In this document: one piece after another, positions 38,687 to 47,963 of the stretch
How positions within the stretch are numbered: the first letter of the stretch is position 1
Layout: every line of letters begins with the position of its first letter
Assembly: GCF_020149765.1 (NCBI RefSeq)
Contig: NZ_CP083808.1
Coordinates: 248,001 to 312,000, forward strand
DNA: 64,000 nt
Direction of reading: 5' to 3'
Source: Pantoea agglomerans
Lineage (GTDB): Bacteria > Pseudomonadota > Gammaproteobacteria > Enterobacterales > Enterobacteriaceae
The notes under the pieces: model-generated
Database searches by the model: none
What the model was told of the DNA's origin: nothing
What the model saw: the letters and a program-made list of their open reading frames with translations, nothing else
Made by a program: the position numbers and the translations under genes

Positions 38687-39099
38687 AGAATATCTGAATA
38701 AAAACCAATATTGATTGCCGGGCGCCCTTTTCGAATAGATTTAATATAAATGCGAGCTGCTCTCAATTCTGATTTTAATAAACATAATAGTCACCAGACC
38801 CTGGCGCGATATTAATTACAATATATAGCGCAGCATATCAATGCTTTTGTCATTGCGAAGGGGATAAAGCCAGCCGCAATCCCTTAGCTGCGTGGCGTGA
38901 TCGGTGACTGGCTGACGATATGCTGACGTGTTCGCTCATGGTTTCAGCAACGGTGACCTCTTTTGCTGCTGAGTCTTTAAAGCCGCATTTGGCACGTTGC
39001 TGTTGTGTTCAATAATAACCTTTATGCATGTTGTAACTACTATGATATCACCTCCCTTCCCTGCTGCTTTAAAGCACCCCGCACGCTTCAATGCGATTA

Positions 39100-39651
39100 T
39101 CAGCCCTGAAACAGTCGCGCCACCCGTTCGCGGCAGTAGTCAGGCGTAGGCTCACGGTCTTCAAACAGAATATGGTAGATCACCGGGGCCACCACCGTAT
39201 CTACCGCCTCCTCCACGGAGAAGCCCGCTTCCCCACGCGCGATGGCGCGCTTTTGCAGCGTCTCAAGATGCAGAGCGGTAAAGCCGCAGCACTTCACCGT
39301 CGCACTGCCTCCCCCGCTGCCGATGATATCAGCAAGCATCTGCCGTCCGGGTTTTGATGACATCTCTTCGGCATACTGCAGAATAAAGGTTTCCAGGTCG
39401 CGCTGCATATCGCCAGTATCTTCGGGTTCGCTTATCGGGCGCATACGCGCCACCGCAACGTCAGCAAGCAGCTGCGTCAGATCGCCCCAGCGGCGATAAA
39501 GCGTGGATGGCGTGACGCCCGCCGTTTCCGCTATCATCGGTACCGTAAGCTCGCTGCGGTCGCGGGTTTTCAGCAGCGTATTGACCGCCCTATGCACCTC
39601 TTCCTGAATGCGCGCGCTGCGTCCGCCCTGCCGAATCATCTCCCTCGCCAT
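39100..39651 (-). CDS. TetR-family regulator
   Basis: A 183-residue one-domain-pair repressor with an N-terminal helix-turn-helix (LTVPMIAETAGVTPSTLYRR WGDL region, residues 35-58) and a C-terminal ligand domain typical of the AcrR C-terminal type. It is divergent from an MFS efflux-type transporter, 121 bases away, and probably represses it through the palindrome in between. GGAGAAAAG precedes the ATG. The ligand is unknown. Confidence 0.9.
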   Translation of the reverse strand: MAREMIRQGGRSARIQEEVHRAVNTLLKTRDRSELTVPMIAETAGVTPSTLYRRWGDLTQLLADVAVARMRPISEPEDTGDMQRDLETFILQYAEEMSSKPGRQMLADIIGSGGGSATVKCCGFTALHLETLQKRAIARGEAGFSVEEAVDTVVAPVIYHILFEDREPTPDYCRERVARLFQG

Positions 39652-39707
39652 CTTTTCTCCTGTCAGTAAAGAATGAACATCGCTAAAATTGTTTAATGCA
39701 AAGATAT

Positions 39708-39719
39708 TGCGTTAACGCA
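39708..39719. promoter_or_regulatory. Palindromic operator between tetR and MFS genes
   Basis: TGCGTTAACGCA is a perfect 12-bp palindrome in the divergent promoter region, 65 bases from the MFS start. Its size and place fit a TetR-dimer operator. Confidence 0.6.
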
Positions 39720-39772
39720 TAAATGCAAGTATACCTGCCTTAAAGCTAATATTTTGCTTTAAGGTGATCGCC

Positions 39773-40975
39773 ATGTCTTCTGCAACCACAACGCTCTCTG
39801 CCGCCGCCGCGGCGCGCATAACGCTTTATGCCTTTGTCTGCGCGACGCTGTTTTCCGCAACCAGCAGCGCGCCGACGCCGCTCTACCCGCTCTATCGCAC
39901 GCTTTTCCATCTGTCGCCGGTGATGATAACGCTGATTTTCGCCAGCTATGCCTTTGCCCTGCTTGTTTCACTGCTGACGCTGGCTCGCCTTTCCGATTTT
40001 ACCGGGCGGCGCGTGATGATGCTGGCGGCGCTGCTGTGCAACGCGCTGGCGCTGGGGATATTTATGCTGGCAGATTCGGCGCAGACGCTGGTCGCCGCGC
40101 GGATCATCCAGGGCGTTGCCACCGGCATCGCCCTGCCGACCTTTGGTGCGGCGATCCTCGATAGCGATAAGGTGCGCGGCCCGCTGCTCAATTCGGTGAC
40201 GGCATTTGCTGGCCTGCTGGCCGGTTCGCTGACCGGCGCACTGATGATCACCTTCGCGCCTTTTCCTACCGTCTCGGTCTATGCGCTGCTGTTTGCACTG
40301 ATGCTGGTAGCGCTGGCGCTGCTGCCTCTGATGCCTGAAACCGTGGCGCGGACGCCCGGCGCCTTGCGCGCCTTAACGCCGCAGATCGCTATACCCTCCC
40401 GCGCGCGCGGGCCGCTGCTGCGGCTTGCTCCCGTAAACGTCGCCACCTGGGCGCTGGGCGGCTTTTACCTGTCGCTGATGCCGTCGCTGGCGATCCTCTC
40501 AACGGGCCTCAGCTCGCCGTTTGTTGGCGGGAGCGTGGTGGCCACGCTGATGCTGAGCGCTACCGCGTCGGTCTTTATCTTCCGCCGCTGGCAGCCGCAG
40601 CGCGCGCTGTTTATTGGCACCCTTGCGCTGATGGCGGGCATTAGCCTGACCCTGATCGGCATCAATCATCATCTGACGGCGCTGCTCTATCTCGGCACGG
40701 CGGTCGCCGGTCAGGGTTTTGGCTCTATTTTTTCAACCCTGCTGAGTATTGTGATGCCGCTGGCGGAGAGCCACGAGCGCGCCGGGCTGTTTGCCGCTTT
40801 TCTGGTAAAAAGCTATCTCGCCTTTGCGCTGCCGGCGCTGCTTGCGGGCTGCGCGGTGCCGCTGCTGGGCCTGACCGCGACGGCTAACTACTACTGCTGG
40901 GGAATTTTTTCGATGGCGGCGGTGTCACTGCTGGCGGGAGGGCGCGCGGTGCGCCTGAAGGCGGAAAGAGGATAA
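39773..40975 (+). CDS. MFS transporter, drug-efflux type
   Basis: A 400-residue major facilitator with about twelve membrane helices. The loop after helix 2 reads ARLSDFTGRRVMM, the MFS signature A form (DxxGRR). Helix-rich segments ATSSAPTPLYPLYRTLFHLS and AARIIQGVATGIALPTFGAA are typical of uncharacterised proton-driven exporters. The ATG at 39773 has AAGGTG eight bases upstream; an in-frame GTG at 39764 overlaps that site. Control by the divergent TetR gene is likely. Substrate unknown. Confidence 0.88.
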   Translation: MSSATTTLSAAAAARITLYAFVCATLFSATSSAPTPLYPLYRTLFHLSPVMITLIFASYAFALLVSLLTLARLSDFTGRRVMMLAALLCNALALGIFMLADSAQTLVAARIIQGVATGIALPTFGAAILDSDKVRGPLLNSVTAFAGLLAGSLTGALMITFAPFPTVSVYALLFALMLVALALLPLMPETVARTPGALRALTPQIAIPSRARGPLLRLAPVNVATWALGGFYLSLMPSLAILSTGLSSPFVGGSVVATLMLSATASVFIFRRWQPQRALFIGTLALMAGISLTLIGINHHLTALLYLGTAVAGQGFGSIFSTLLSIVMPLAESHERAGLFAAFLVKSYLAFALPALLAGCAVPLLGLTATANYYCWGIFSMAAVSLLAGGRAVRLKAERG

Positions 40976-41000
40976 AAAAATGGCCGGATTAACCGGCCAT
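40974..41000 (-). terminator. Terminator for the 107-residue exported protein
   Basis: Stem ATGGCCGG / CCGGCCAT (40980-41000, loop ATTAA) followed on the minus strand by T7. It lies at the junction of the convergent MFS gene and may slow that transcript also. Confidence 0.85.
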
Positions 41001-41006
41001 GTACTG

Positions 41007-41330
41007 TTAGTTTGTGGCTTTGTTTTTCAGGTCTTCAGCGCCCTGCTTGGTTTTATCCCAGGCTTTTTCGCTGCCCTGTTTGGTGCTGTGCCAGGCTTTC
41101 TGCGTACCTTCGCTGACTTTGCTGGTGGTCGCATGGCTTTTGCCTTCCGCGGCGTGTTCCGCTTTCAGCTTCTGCTCAGCGCCCGCGTCCTGGGCCTGAT
41201 GCAGTTTCTCTTTAGCGGTATCAGCGCCTTTATGCGCTTCAGCCACGGTTTCATCAGTAGCGTGTGTGGTCGCAGCAAAAACCGGAGCAGCCAGCATCAG
41301 AGCGGAAAGTGCAATAATCGTCTTTTTCAT
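41007..41330 (-). CDS. Small exported repeat-rich protein
   Basis: A 107-residue protein with a clear signal peptide (MKKTIIALSALMLAAPVFAA). The mature part is lysine/alanine/glutamate-rich and strongly hydrophilic, with imperfect 11-residue repeats near the end (STKQGSEKAWDKTKQGAEDL), a pattern seen in LEA-like and amphipathic-helix proteins. It is probably periplasmic and may be stress-related, but I do not recognise a named family. GAGGGAATC before the ATG at 41330 fixes the start; the open frame upstream to 41489 has no support. It has its own terminator and stands alone. Confidence 0.75.
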   Translation of the reverse strand: MKKTIIALSALMLAAPVFAATTHATDETVAEAHKGADTAKEKLHQAQDAGAEQKLKAEHAAEGKSHATTSKVSEGTQKAWHSTKQGSEKAWDKTKQGAEDLKNKATN

Positions 41331-41528
41331 GATTCCCTCACTAATTATTAAGTCCATACTCAGTATAGACAAATAACGCAATCGCACAGCAAAAGGCGCG
41401 TAATTTACGACGGATTCGGCATATTCCTGGATTTTTATCTGGTCTGCTTCTCTTTGCGTCCCGCACAGGCGGGCACGACCGCCATCCATCGCTACACTCT
41501 ATCCAGTAACCCACTACAAGGAATAGCG

Positions 41529-42224
41529 ATGTTTTCTTTCTCTCCTGCGGTCGAACTTACCGTAATCGCGCTGGCGCCGGGCTTCCGCGCTATCAGCATT
41601 CTGGTGGAAGCGAGCGAGGTGCAGCACCCGGAGGTGGCGCGCGAGGCGCTGGACGACGCCTGCCGCGCGGTCGCCGTCGAAGATGTGCCCTACGCCGAGG
41701 CGCATATCGCCGCCTGGCGCGAAGCCTTTAAGGCCTTTGGTGCGAAACCGGCGCGCACGCCGAGTTCGGTGGAAGCGCTGCGCAAGCGGGTTGTCCGCGA
41801 CGGCGCGCTGCCCGCCATCGATCCGATTGTCGACCTCTACAACGCCATCAGCATTAAGTACGCCTTGCCGATCGGCGGCGAAAACGCCGCCGCCTATGTC
41901 GGCGACGCGCGCCTGGTACGCGCCGACGGCAGCGAACGCTTTGACACCCTGAAGGGGGGCGACCCCGTTGAAGAGTCCCCCGAGCCGGGCGAAGTGATCT
42001 GGCGCGACGATCTCGGCGTCACCTGTCGCCGCTGGAACTGGCGCCAGGGCGTGCGTACGCGCCTCGACGCCAGCGCACAGCAGATGTGGTTTATTCTCGA
42101 GAGCCTGCCGGAAATGCCGATAGATGCGCTGCATCAGGCCAGCGACGCACTGATCGCGGGCCTTGAGGCGATGATGCCAGGCTGCCGCATTGAAAAACAG
42201 CTGCTGGGTGCCGGCTTTAGCTGA
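41529..42224 (+). CDS. B3/B4 tRNA-binding-domain protein
   Basis: A 231-residue free-standing protein with the B3/B4 domain found in the beta subunit of phenylalanyl-tRNA synthetase, where it edits mischarged tRNA. Family segments: RKRVVRDGALPAIDPIVDLY, NAISIKYALPIGGENA and PGEVIWRDDLGVTCRRWNWR. Stand-alone versions are common in bacteria and thought to act in trans, possibly on mischarged tRNAs; the substrate is unknown here. AAGGA at 41518-41522 supports the ATG at 41529; an open frame extends upstream to 41454 over the promoter of the divergent gene. Confidence 0.85.
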   Translation: MFSFSPAVELTVIALAPGFRAISILVEASEVQHPEVAREALDDACRAVAVEDVPYAEAHIAAWREAFKAFGAKPARTPSSVEALRKRVVRDGALPAIDPIVDLYNAISIKYALPIGGENAAAYVGDARLVRADGSERFDTLKGGDPVEESPEPGEVIWRDDLGVTCRRWNWRQGVRTRLDASAQQMWFILESLPEMPIDALHQASDALIAGLEAMMPGCRIEKQLLGAGFS

Positions 42225-42239
42225 ATGTTTTTTGCCGCA

Positions 42240-42262
42240 GGCGCGGCTGAGCGAGCCGCGCC
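42240..42262 (+). terminator. Hairpin after the B3/B4 gene
   Basis: Stem GGCGCGGCT / AGCCGCGCC with loop GAGCG, followed by only three T residues on the plus strand. A weak terminator between convergent genes. Confidence 0.5.
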
Positions 42263-42285
42263 TTTGCCCGCCGTCGCCAGGCAGT

Positions 42286-43011
42286 TTACTGACTGGCCGG
42301 GTTCGTATGCCAGCCCAGCAGGGTATGCAGCGCCAGAGCGATAAGCATCAGACCGATCAAGATGATGAACGGATACCCCAGCGCGTGATAGAGCCAGATC
42401 CCCGCCACGCCGCCAGCCAGAAACGAGAACAGCGTTGAGGCGTGAAGTTTCAAACGCTCGATATAGAGCGGCGCCTCTTTCGGCGACTCCTTGCGCCTCA
42501 GCACGTCGAACAGCATCGCCAGTTCAATACCGATATCCGTTGAGGTGCCGGAAATATGGGTAGTTCTTACGCGGGCATTGGATATGCGCGTTACCACCGC
42601 ATTTTGCAGCCCCATAAAAAAGCTCAGGCATAATATCAGCACCACGCCGGGCGAGCGCGGCGTCAGCCAGGTTTCAACCACCCCCAGTCCCACCAGGCCG
42701 ATCCCCTCCACCAGGATGTTAAAGGCATAGACCTTACGCATATTGTTGCGCCGTCCGGCATTAACCAGCAGCGTTGAGAAAGCGGAGCCGGTAATAAAGA
42801 TGGCGACAATCGACACAAAGAAGATAGCCGGTGCCAGACTGGCTTTTGCCAGATGATCCGAAAGGGAGGAGACATTGCCGGTCATATTGGCGGAGAAAAA
42901 GCCGACAACCTCAAACGCCGCGGTATTCAGCGCGCCGGCGACAGCCGCCAGCGTGCAGGCGAGCTGCCTGTCGGCCATATGACTGCGAAAGTTTTCAGTG
43001 CTTATAAGCAT
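42286..43011 (-). CDS. DUF1275 (YoaK-type) membrane protein, paralogue
   Basis: A 241-residue multi-pass membrane protein of the same family as 29267-30034, but clearly diverged. Shared marks: ALNTAAFEVVGFFSANMTGN (the SGN/TGN motif), LSFFMGLQNAVVTRISNARV, and RTTHISGTSTDIG. Function unknown. The ATG at 43011 has CAGG upstream and yields MLISTENFRSHM; the frame is open upstream to 43185 but that part looks non-coding. It is convergent with the B3/B4 gene and has no linked regulator. Confidence 0.87.
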   Translation of the reverse strand: MLISTENFRSHMADRQLACTLAAVAGALNTAAFEVVGFFSANMTGNVSSLSDHLAKASLAPAIFFVSIVAIFITGSAFSTLLVNAGRRNNMRKVYAFNILVEGIGLVGLGVVETWLTPRSPGVVLILCLSFFMGLQNAVVTRISNARVRTTHISGTSTDIGIELAMLFDVLRRKESPKEAPLYIERLKLHASTLFSFLAGGVAGIWLYHALGYPFIILIGLMLIALALHTLLGWHTNPASQ

Positions 43012-43304
43012 AGCGCCTGCGATATCGAACCTGACTGCGCAAATGATCCCTCTAATGTCGCCGATTAACAAGCCAAACGGCGCGGCTGATTTTCTCCCCT
43101 TAGCCCGACGCTCGCTTTCTGCGCAGCGCAAAGGCGGCGATTTATTGTGACCGGCCTTACAGTTATCGCGCGCCCCACTGGTCACTCAGCCGTTTCCGCC
43201 CGCACAATGGAATATATAATCTTTCTTGAATATATATTCACTGATGGATTGCCGCCGCAATCCGACCACGCTTCTGTCTGCATCCTGAACGGAGAATATC
43301 GGTA

Positions 43305-44297
43305 ATGAGTGACTACAACTATCCCAGCTTTGGCGCTGGCCTGTGGCATTTCGCAAACTATATCGATCGCTATGCAGTTGACGGCTACGGCCCGGCGCTC
43401 AGCACGCTCGATCAAATCAAGCTGGCGGCGGAAGTTGAGGATCTCGCCTGGGTGGACATTCCCTATCCTTTTACCCCTGGCGTCTCGGTCAGTGACGTTA
43501 AGCAGGCGCTACAGGAAGCGGGTCTGAAAGCGATCGGCGTAACCCCCGAGATCTACCTGCGCAAATTCTCGCGCGGCGCCTTTACCCATCCCGACGCGGC
43601 GGTGCGCGCCGAGGCGCTGGCGCTGATGAATGAAGCGGCCGACGTGGTGCGCGAACTGGGCGCCAGCTACGTTAAGGTGTGGCCCGGTCAGGACGGCTGG
43701 GATTACCCCTTCCAGGTCGATCACAAAAATCTGTGGAAGCTGGCGGTTGACGGCATGCGCGAGCTGGCCGGGGCCAACCCGGACGTGAAATTCGCCATCG
43801 AATATAAGCCGCGCGAGCCGCGCGTCAAAATGACCTGGGATTCCGCGGCGAAATCGCTGCTGGGCATTGAAGAGATCGGGCTGGATAACGTCGGGATCCT
43901 GCTCGATTTCGGCCACGCGCTGTTTGCGGGCGAGTCGCCGGCCGGCGCTGCGCAGCTGATTATCGATCGCGGCCGCCTGTTTGGCATGGACGTGAACGAC
44001 AATCTGCGCGGCTGGGATGATGACCTGGTGGTCGGCACGGTGCATATGACCGAGATTTTCGAGTTTTTCTACGTGCTGAAGCGCAACAACTGGAACGGCG
44101 TCTGGCAGCTCGACCAGTTCCCGTTCCGTGAAGACCATGTGGAAGCCGCCAACCTTTCCATCCGCTTTCTCAAGCACATCTATCGCGCGCTCGACAAGCT
44201 CGATATCGATGCGCTGCAGGCGGCGCAGCTGGAGCAAAATCCCCTGAAAGCGCAGCGCATTATTCAGAATGCGCTGCTGAGCAGCATCGAAGAGTAA
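43305..44297 (+). CDS. Xylose-isomerase-like TIM-barrel protein
   Basis: A 330-residue sugar isomerase/epimerase of the AP-endonuclease-2 (xylose isomerase-like) superfamily. Metal-binding acidic and histidine residues are seen in [14 protein letters not shown] (Glu), [15 protein letters not shown] (Asp, His), [20 protein letters not shown] (Asp) and [19 protein letters not shown]. The long WDDDLVVG loop is typical of the L-rhamnose-isomerase-related group. Substrate unknown. It has its own promoter region (about 290 bases, AT-rich) and no operon partner or linked sugar transporter. Confidence 0.82.
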   Translation: MSDYNYPSFGAGLWHFANYIDRYAVDGYGPALSTLDQIKLAAEVEDLAWVDIPYPFTPGVSVSDVKQALQEAGLKAIGVTPEIYLRKFSRGAFTHPDAAVRAEALALMNEAADVVRELGASYVKVWPGQDGWDYPFQVDHKNLWKLAVDGMRELAGANPDVKFAIEYKPREPRVKMTWDSAAKSLLGIEEIGLDNVGILLDFGHALFAGESPAGAAQLIIDRGRLFGMDVNDNLRGWDDDLVVGTVHMTEIFEFFYVLKRNNWNGVWQLDQFPFREDHVEAANLSIRFLKHIYRALDKLDIDALQAAQLEQNPLKAQRIIQNALLSSIEE

Positions 44298-44334
44298 GGC
44301 GTCGCCGTGGCGCGAGCGCGTCACGGCCATCCCT

Positions 44335-45300
44335 TTAGAGCCAGCCCGACTTGCGCAGCCGCAGCCACAGCATAAAGCAGCCGAAGATGGTACAACCCAG
44401 CGCCAGCGGATAGCCGAGCGGCGAATCAAGCTCCGGCATATCCTTAAAGTTCATGCCGTACATGCTGAAAATCACCGTCGGCACGACCAGAATCGCACCC
44501 CAGCCCGCCAGCTTTTTTGTCACCTCGTTCTGCTGCACCGCCACCATCGCCAGGTTGACGTGCATGGCGCTGGTCAGCATTTCCCGCATATCCTCCGCGT
44601 CGGTCACCACATGGCGCGCATGATCCTGCACGTCGCGCAGATAGGCGCGCAGCTCTTTCGGTACAATCTCCTCATGCAGCCGGACCAGCTGCTGGCAGAT
44701 CTCTTCCAGCGGCTGCGCCGCGTTACGCAGGCTCAGCAGCTCGCGGCGCAGGCGATAGACCTTCTTCACGGCCACATTGTCAAATTCGGAACGAAACAGC
44801 GCCGCCTCCATTTCGTTGATTTTATCGCTGAGGGAGGCGGTATATTCGCCATAGCGGTCGACGATAAAATCGAGAATGCAGTAGAGCGGATAGCCCGGCC
44901 CGTGTTCGAGCAGCGCGCTGTTTTGCGCCACGCGATCGCGCACGGGGGCGTAGCTTTCGGAGGCGCCGTGACGCAGCGTGATCAGGAAGTTTTTACCGAT
45001 AAAAAAGTGGGTTTCACCGAAATGAAGATGCTCATTTTCTGAACTGACGGTTTTAGCCACGATAAACAACGACTCGCCGTACTGTTCGATTTTAGGGCGC
45101 TGATGGGCGCATAACGCATCTTCTACCGCCAGCTCATGCAGGGCGAACTCGCGCTGGATTTTATACATGAACTCCGCTTCGGGCTGATAAAGCCCCATCC
45201 AGATAAATGCGTCTGGCTCATTAAGCACATCACTGATTTTTTCTACGTCTAATTCCTGCCCAGTCTGGCCGGGGCGATATACCATGCAATTTACAATCAT
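44335..45300 (-). CDS. CorA-family divalent cation channel
   Basis: A 321-residue protein with the large cytoplasmic N-terminal funnel domain and two C-terminal membrane helices. The selectivity motif YGMNF follows the first helix (LAGWGAILVVPTVIFSMYGM) near residue 285. It forms a pentameric magnesium (or other divalent ion) channel in the inner membrane. It is not orthologous to E. coli CorA; the sequence is a different CorA subfamily, so ion preference is uncertain. AAGGGATC precedes the ATG. Confidence 0.9.
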   Translation of the reverse strand: MIVNCMVYRPGQTGQELDVEKISDVLNEPDAFIWMGLYQPEAEFMYKIQREFALHELAVEDALCAHQRPKIEQYGESLFIVAKTVSSENEHLHFGETHFFIGKNFLITLRHGASESYAPVRDRVAQNSALLEHGPGYPLYCILDFIVDRYGEYTASLSDKINEMEAALFRSEFDNVAVKKVYRLRRELLSLRNAAQPLEEICQQLVRLHEEIVPKELRAYLRDVQDHARHVVTDAEDMREMLTSAMHVNLAMVAVQQNEVTKKLAGWGAILVVPTVIFSMYGMNFKDMPELDSPLGYPLALGCTIFGCFMLWLRLRKSGWL

Positions 45301-45426
45301 GATCCCTTCGCTACACGGTTGTCTGAAGTAGTAAGAGCATAACCGTTTTTGTTGCGCGCTAATAAACAGGTTTGTAACAGAATGCCCGCCGGATAAGGAT
45401 CGGCGGGCAGCGGAAAGGCCGGGCGG

Positions 45427-46554
45427 TTAGCTGCGGGGATGGGTGGCCGGCACGTTCTGCAGGCGGGCCGGTTTCAGCCCGAACAGCAGCGACATAAGCG
45501 GCAGCTGCTTAATCAGAAAATAGAGCGCGGCGCTGCAGATTAGCCCGAGCGAGGTGACGACCGTGACGTAGGTGATCGGCAGCGAATCCGGCAGATAGCC
45601 ATCCAGCAGCCAGGCGAAGGTGATCACCAGCGGATAGTGCATGATGTAGATCACCAGCGCGGAATCCACCACGCCTTTCACCAGGCGGCTCTCTTTCATA
45701 CGCAATTTCTCAAAGGTGAACACGACCCAGTAAGAGAAGATCACCGAGAAGACGCTGGCGCAGAGCACCGGCAAATATTTCAGGCTGCTGGTGATGTTGT
45801 AGTGGAAGATGGCATAGAACACCAGCCAGCAGGCCAGGCCCAGCGCCGCCACAACTCTGGTGTTAACCAGCATGCTGCGCGCCTGCTGCGGGATCTGATC
45901 GCTGTTCAGGTAGAGCGCATAGCCTGCCGCATAAAAGACCATAAAGCGCGCGGTAACCGGGATCAGGTTGGCCCATTCGCCAAAGTCTTTTACGAAAAAT
46001 TTCACCACAAAGAACGCATTCGCCGCCACGATTAGCGCCGCCACCAGCAGCGGGAAAGGCAGCCGACGCATCGCCGCCGCCGCGCGCTGATAGAGATGGG
46101 TCGGGATCAAAAATGACATCGCGGTGAGCGAAACCAGGAACCAGAGATGGTGCAGTGAGGTATAGGCACCCAGCGCGCCCTGTGTCGTCAGCGCGTCGCC
46201 GTCGATTTGCGCGTTGATAAGATACATCAGCCCGGGAATAAACAGAAAGGCGGAGATAAGCGGCACCACAACGCGCTTTTTACGGTTACTGTAAAAAAAG
46301 TCGCTGCCTTTGCGCAGGATCACCATCGCCGAGAACATGCCCGACAGGAAGAAAAAGGCTTCCATCCGAAAGGTATGCATAAACTCAATCAGCGCGGTAA
46401 AGCCGTCCGACTCATTTTTCCCGGAAATATAGTACCAGTTATTTCCGCCGGGAAGGCTGCGGGCGGCGTGATATAACACCCCTTCCAGAATTAACAGCGC
46501 GCGCAGGAAATCCAGGCCAATATTTCGGCTTGAGAGAAACGCTTTATTTTCCAC
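45427..46554 (-). CDS. Acyltransferase-3 family protein, OpgC-like
   Basis: A 375-residue integral membrane acyltransferase with about ten helices. The N-terminal signature is IGLDFLRALLILEGVLYHAA with the catalytic-type His, then MHTFRMEAFFFLSGMFSAMV. It resembles OpgC (MdoC), which adds succinyl groups to periplasmic glucans, and other surface-polysaccharide acylators. There are no opgGH genes in the window, so the acceptor is unknown. The start codon is GTG at 46554, preceded by GAAGGG. Confidence 0.85.
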   Translation of the reverse strand: MENKAFLSSRNIGLDFLRALLILEGVLYHAARSLPGGNNWYYISGKNESDGFTALIEFMHTFRMEAFFFLSGMFSAMVILRKGSDFFYSNRKKRVVVPLISAFLFIPGLMYLINAQIDGDALTTQGALGAYTSLHHLWFLVSLTAMSFLIPTHLYQRAAAAMRRLPFPLLVAALIVAANAFFVVKFFVKDFGEWANLIPVTARFMVFYAAGYALYLNSDQIPQQARSMLVNTRVVAALGLACWLVFYAIFHYNITSSLKYLPVLCASVFSVIFSYWVVFTFEKLRMKESRLVKGVVDSALVIYIMHYPLVITFAWLLDGYLPDSLPITYVTVVTSLGLICSAALYFLIKQLPLMSLLFGLKPARLQNVPATHPRS

Positions 46555-47189
46555 GTTGTACCCTTCTTAATTTTTCGTCAGAACGTCGCATCTCTCCTGC
46601 TGCACTTTTAACAGCGAGACGCGTAAAGGATATAATCCTGACCTGGTGAAGTCGGCCGCGCAGAAATCAGAATAACCCTGCCTGGCCTGAGTAGCTAAAG
46701 CGTATCACCACTTAACGATAAAAAGCATTCCGCTGGCGGGACATTAGGAATATGCCTGGAGATAAGCCGTTCAATTAGGAAAAAGGCCAGATAAAACGGG
46801 TGTCGCGGGATAAACGCACTGGCGTGGTATTTGAAAAATTATCATTAAATTACAGAGATTTATAAATAAATCCGTGCTAACTGCTGTTAATTTTATCTCT
46901 GCTACGCAACACATCTCATTAAACGAGACGGTTGATAAGGCCGGTTAATAGAAGAAACTTCGCTAAAGAGTGCGATTTTGCTTATTTTACCTGGCTGGCG
47001 GGCAAAACCTCTCTCTCCCGCTGCGATGTGCATTAAAAAACAGCGCGCGTAATAAAACTAAGCATTGATATAGTTTTGCTGGCAACTATCGGGGCTTTTC
47101 GGGTTGTTGGCGGCTAAATTAATTTGCTAACGTGATCGCAGGCGTGGTTTAACCGCGATACTCACTGCAGCCAACGGGCCGAGAGCGAT
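46555..47189. other. 635-base non-coding, AT-rich region
   Basis: Both flanking genes point away from this region, so it holds two divergent promoters. No supported gene, tRNA or repeat was found. The sequence has many A/T tracts. Confidence 0.6.
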
Positions 47190-47963
47190 ATGTTTCGAAT
47201 AAAATTTCAGTTTAAAATGGCGCTATCTTTCGCGCTTTCCGCTGCCGTCTGTTCGCCAGCCGTGGCGCAGTCAACCTCCCCCGCCACCTTTATTATTGAA
47301 GCCTGGGGAGGATCAAGCACGAAAGGCGTGCTGGCGGTGCGTGAAAATGGCCGGCTGCGCAATATCGTCAGCGAGCACAATGAAATTGCCGTGCTCAACC
47401 AGCTGCTGCAGGCAAAATATGGTAGCGGTGTGCAGGTAATTAATCGCGGCGCGCCGTCGGCGCAGGCGATAGAGCTGCTGAACGGCCGCTATAAATATGA
47501 GCATAATCCGCCGTGGCAGGAGGCGATTAAAGGCTCCAGCGCCCGCCTGATCCTGCTGAACTTCGCCACCAACGATGCGCGCCACTATCACTTTCACGAT
47601 ATCGAAAAACCGTACCAGGTCAGCCCGCAGCGCTACAGCGAAGTGATGACCGCGCTGATCGACAGCGCCCGAGCGAACGGCAAAGCGGTGATATTGCAGG
47701 AGCCTCATCCGCTGTGCGGCCGGGCGGAGAAATGGGATGTCGCACCCTATGCCGCGCGGCTCGACGCCGTCGCCCGCGCGGAAAAGGTGCCGCTGGTTAG
47801 TCAGTACCAGCGCATTCAGCAGATGCCAGACTGGCGCGCCATGATGTCGCCTGACTGCATTCATCCTTCAGAGCAGCTCTATCGCATTAAAGCGCTGGAG
47901 ACCTTTAGGGTGATCGAGCAGCATTTCGGCGCGCAGCTGGCGGCGCTGAACGCCCGCTCCTAG
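47190..47963 (+). CDS. Exported SGNH/GDSL-family hydrolase
   Basis: A 257-residue protein with an N-terminal signal peptide (MALSFALSAAVCSPAVAQ after a short basic start). SGNH blocks: block I is EAWGGSSTKG, in which GDS is replaced by GGS, catalytic Ser about residue 42; block III NFATND contains the Asn; block V DCIHPS contains the Asp-His pair. It likely removes acyl or acetyl groups from a polysaccharide or lipid outside the cytoplasm. It overlaps the convergent SDR gene by four bases at its 3' end. Substrate unknown; the neighbouring sugar operon offers a hint only. Confidence 0.8.
   Translation: MFRIKFQFKMALSFALSAAVCSPAVAQSTSPATFIIEAWGGSSTKGVLAVRENGRLRNIVSEHNEIAVLNQLLQAKYGSGVQVINRGAPSAQAIELLNGRYKYEHNPPWQEAIKGSSARLILLNFATNDARHYHFHDIEKPYQVSPQRYSEVMTALIDSARANGKAVILQEPHPLCGRAEKWDVAPYAARLDAVARAEKVPLVSQYQRIQQMPDWRAMMSPDCIHPSEQLYRIKALETFRVIEQHFGAQLAALNARS

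Larger units (their letters stand above)
38297..39099. other. 803-base non-coding region upstream of narK
   Basis: No gene could be supported on either strand. The region is AT-rich and contains the FNR and NarL-like sites listed separately, the palindrome CGTATTAATACG at about 38383-38394, and several poly-T stretches. Transcription into narK is expected from here; an untranslated leader of about 300 bases would result if the FNR box marks the start. The 39000-39099 part is downstream of the TetR gene. Confidence 0.6.
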
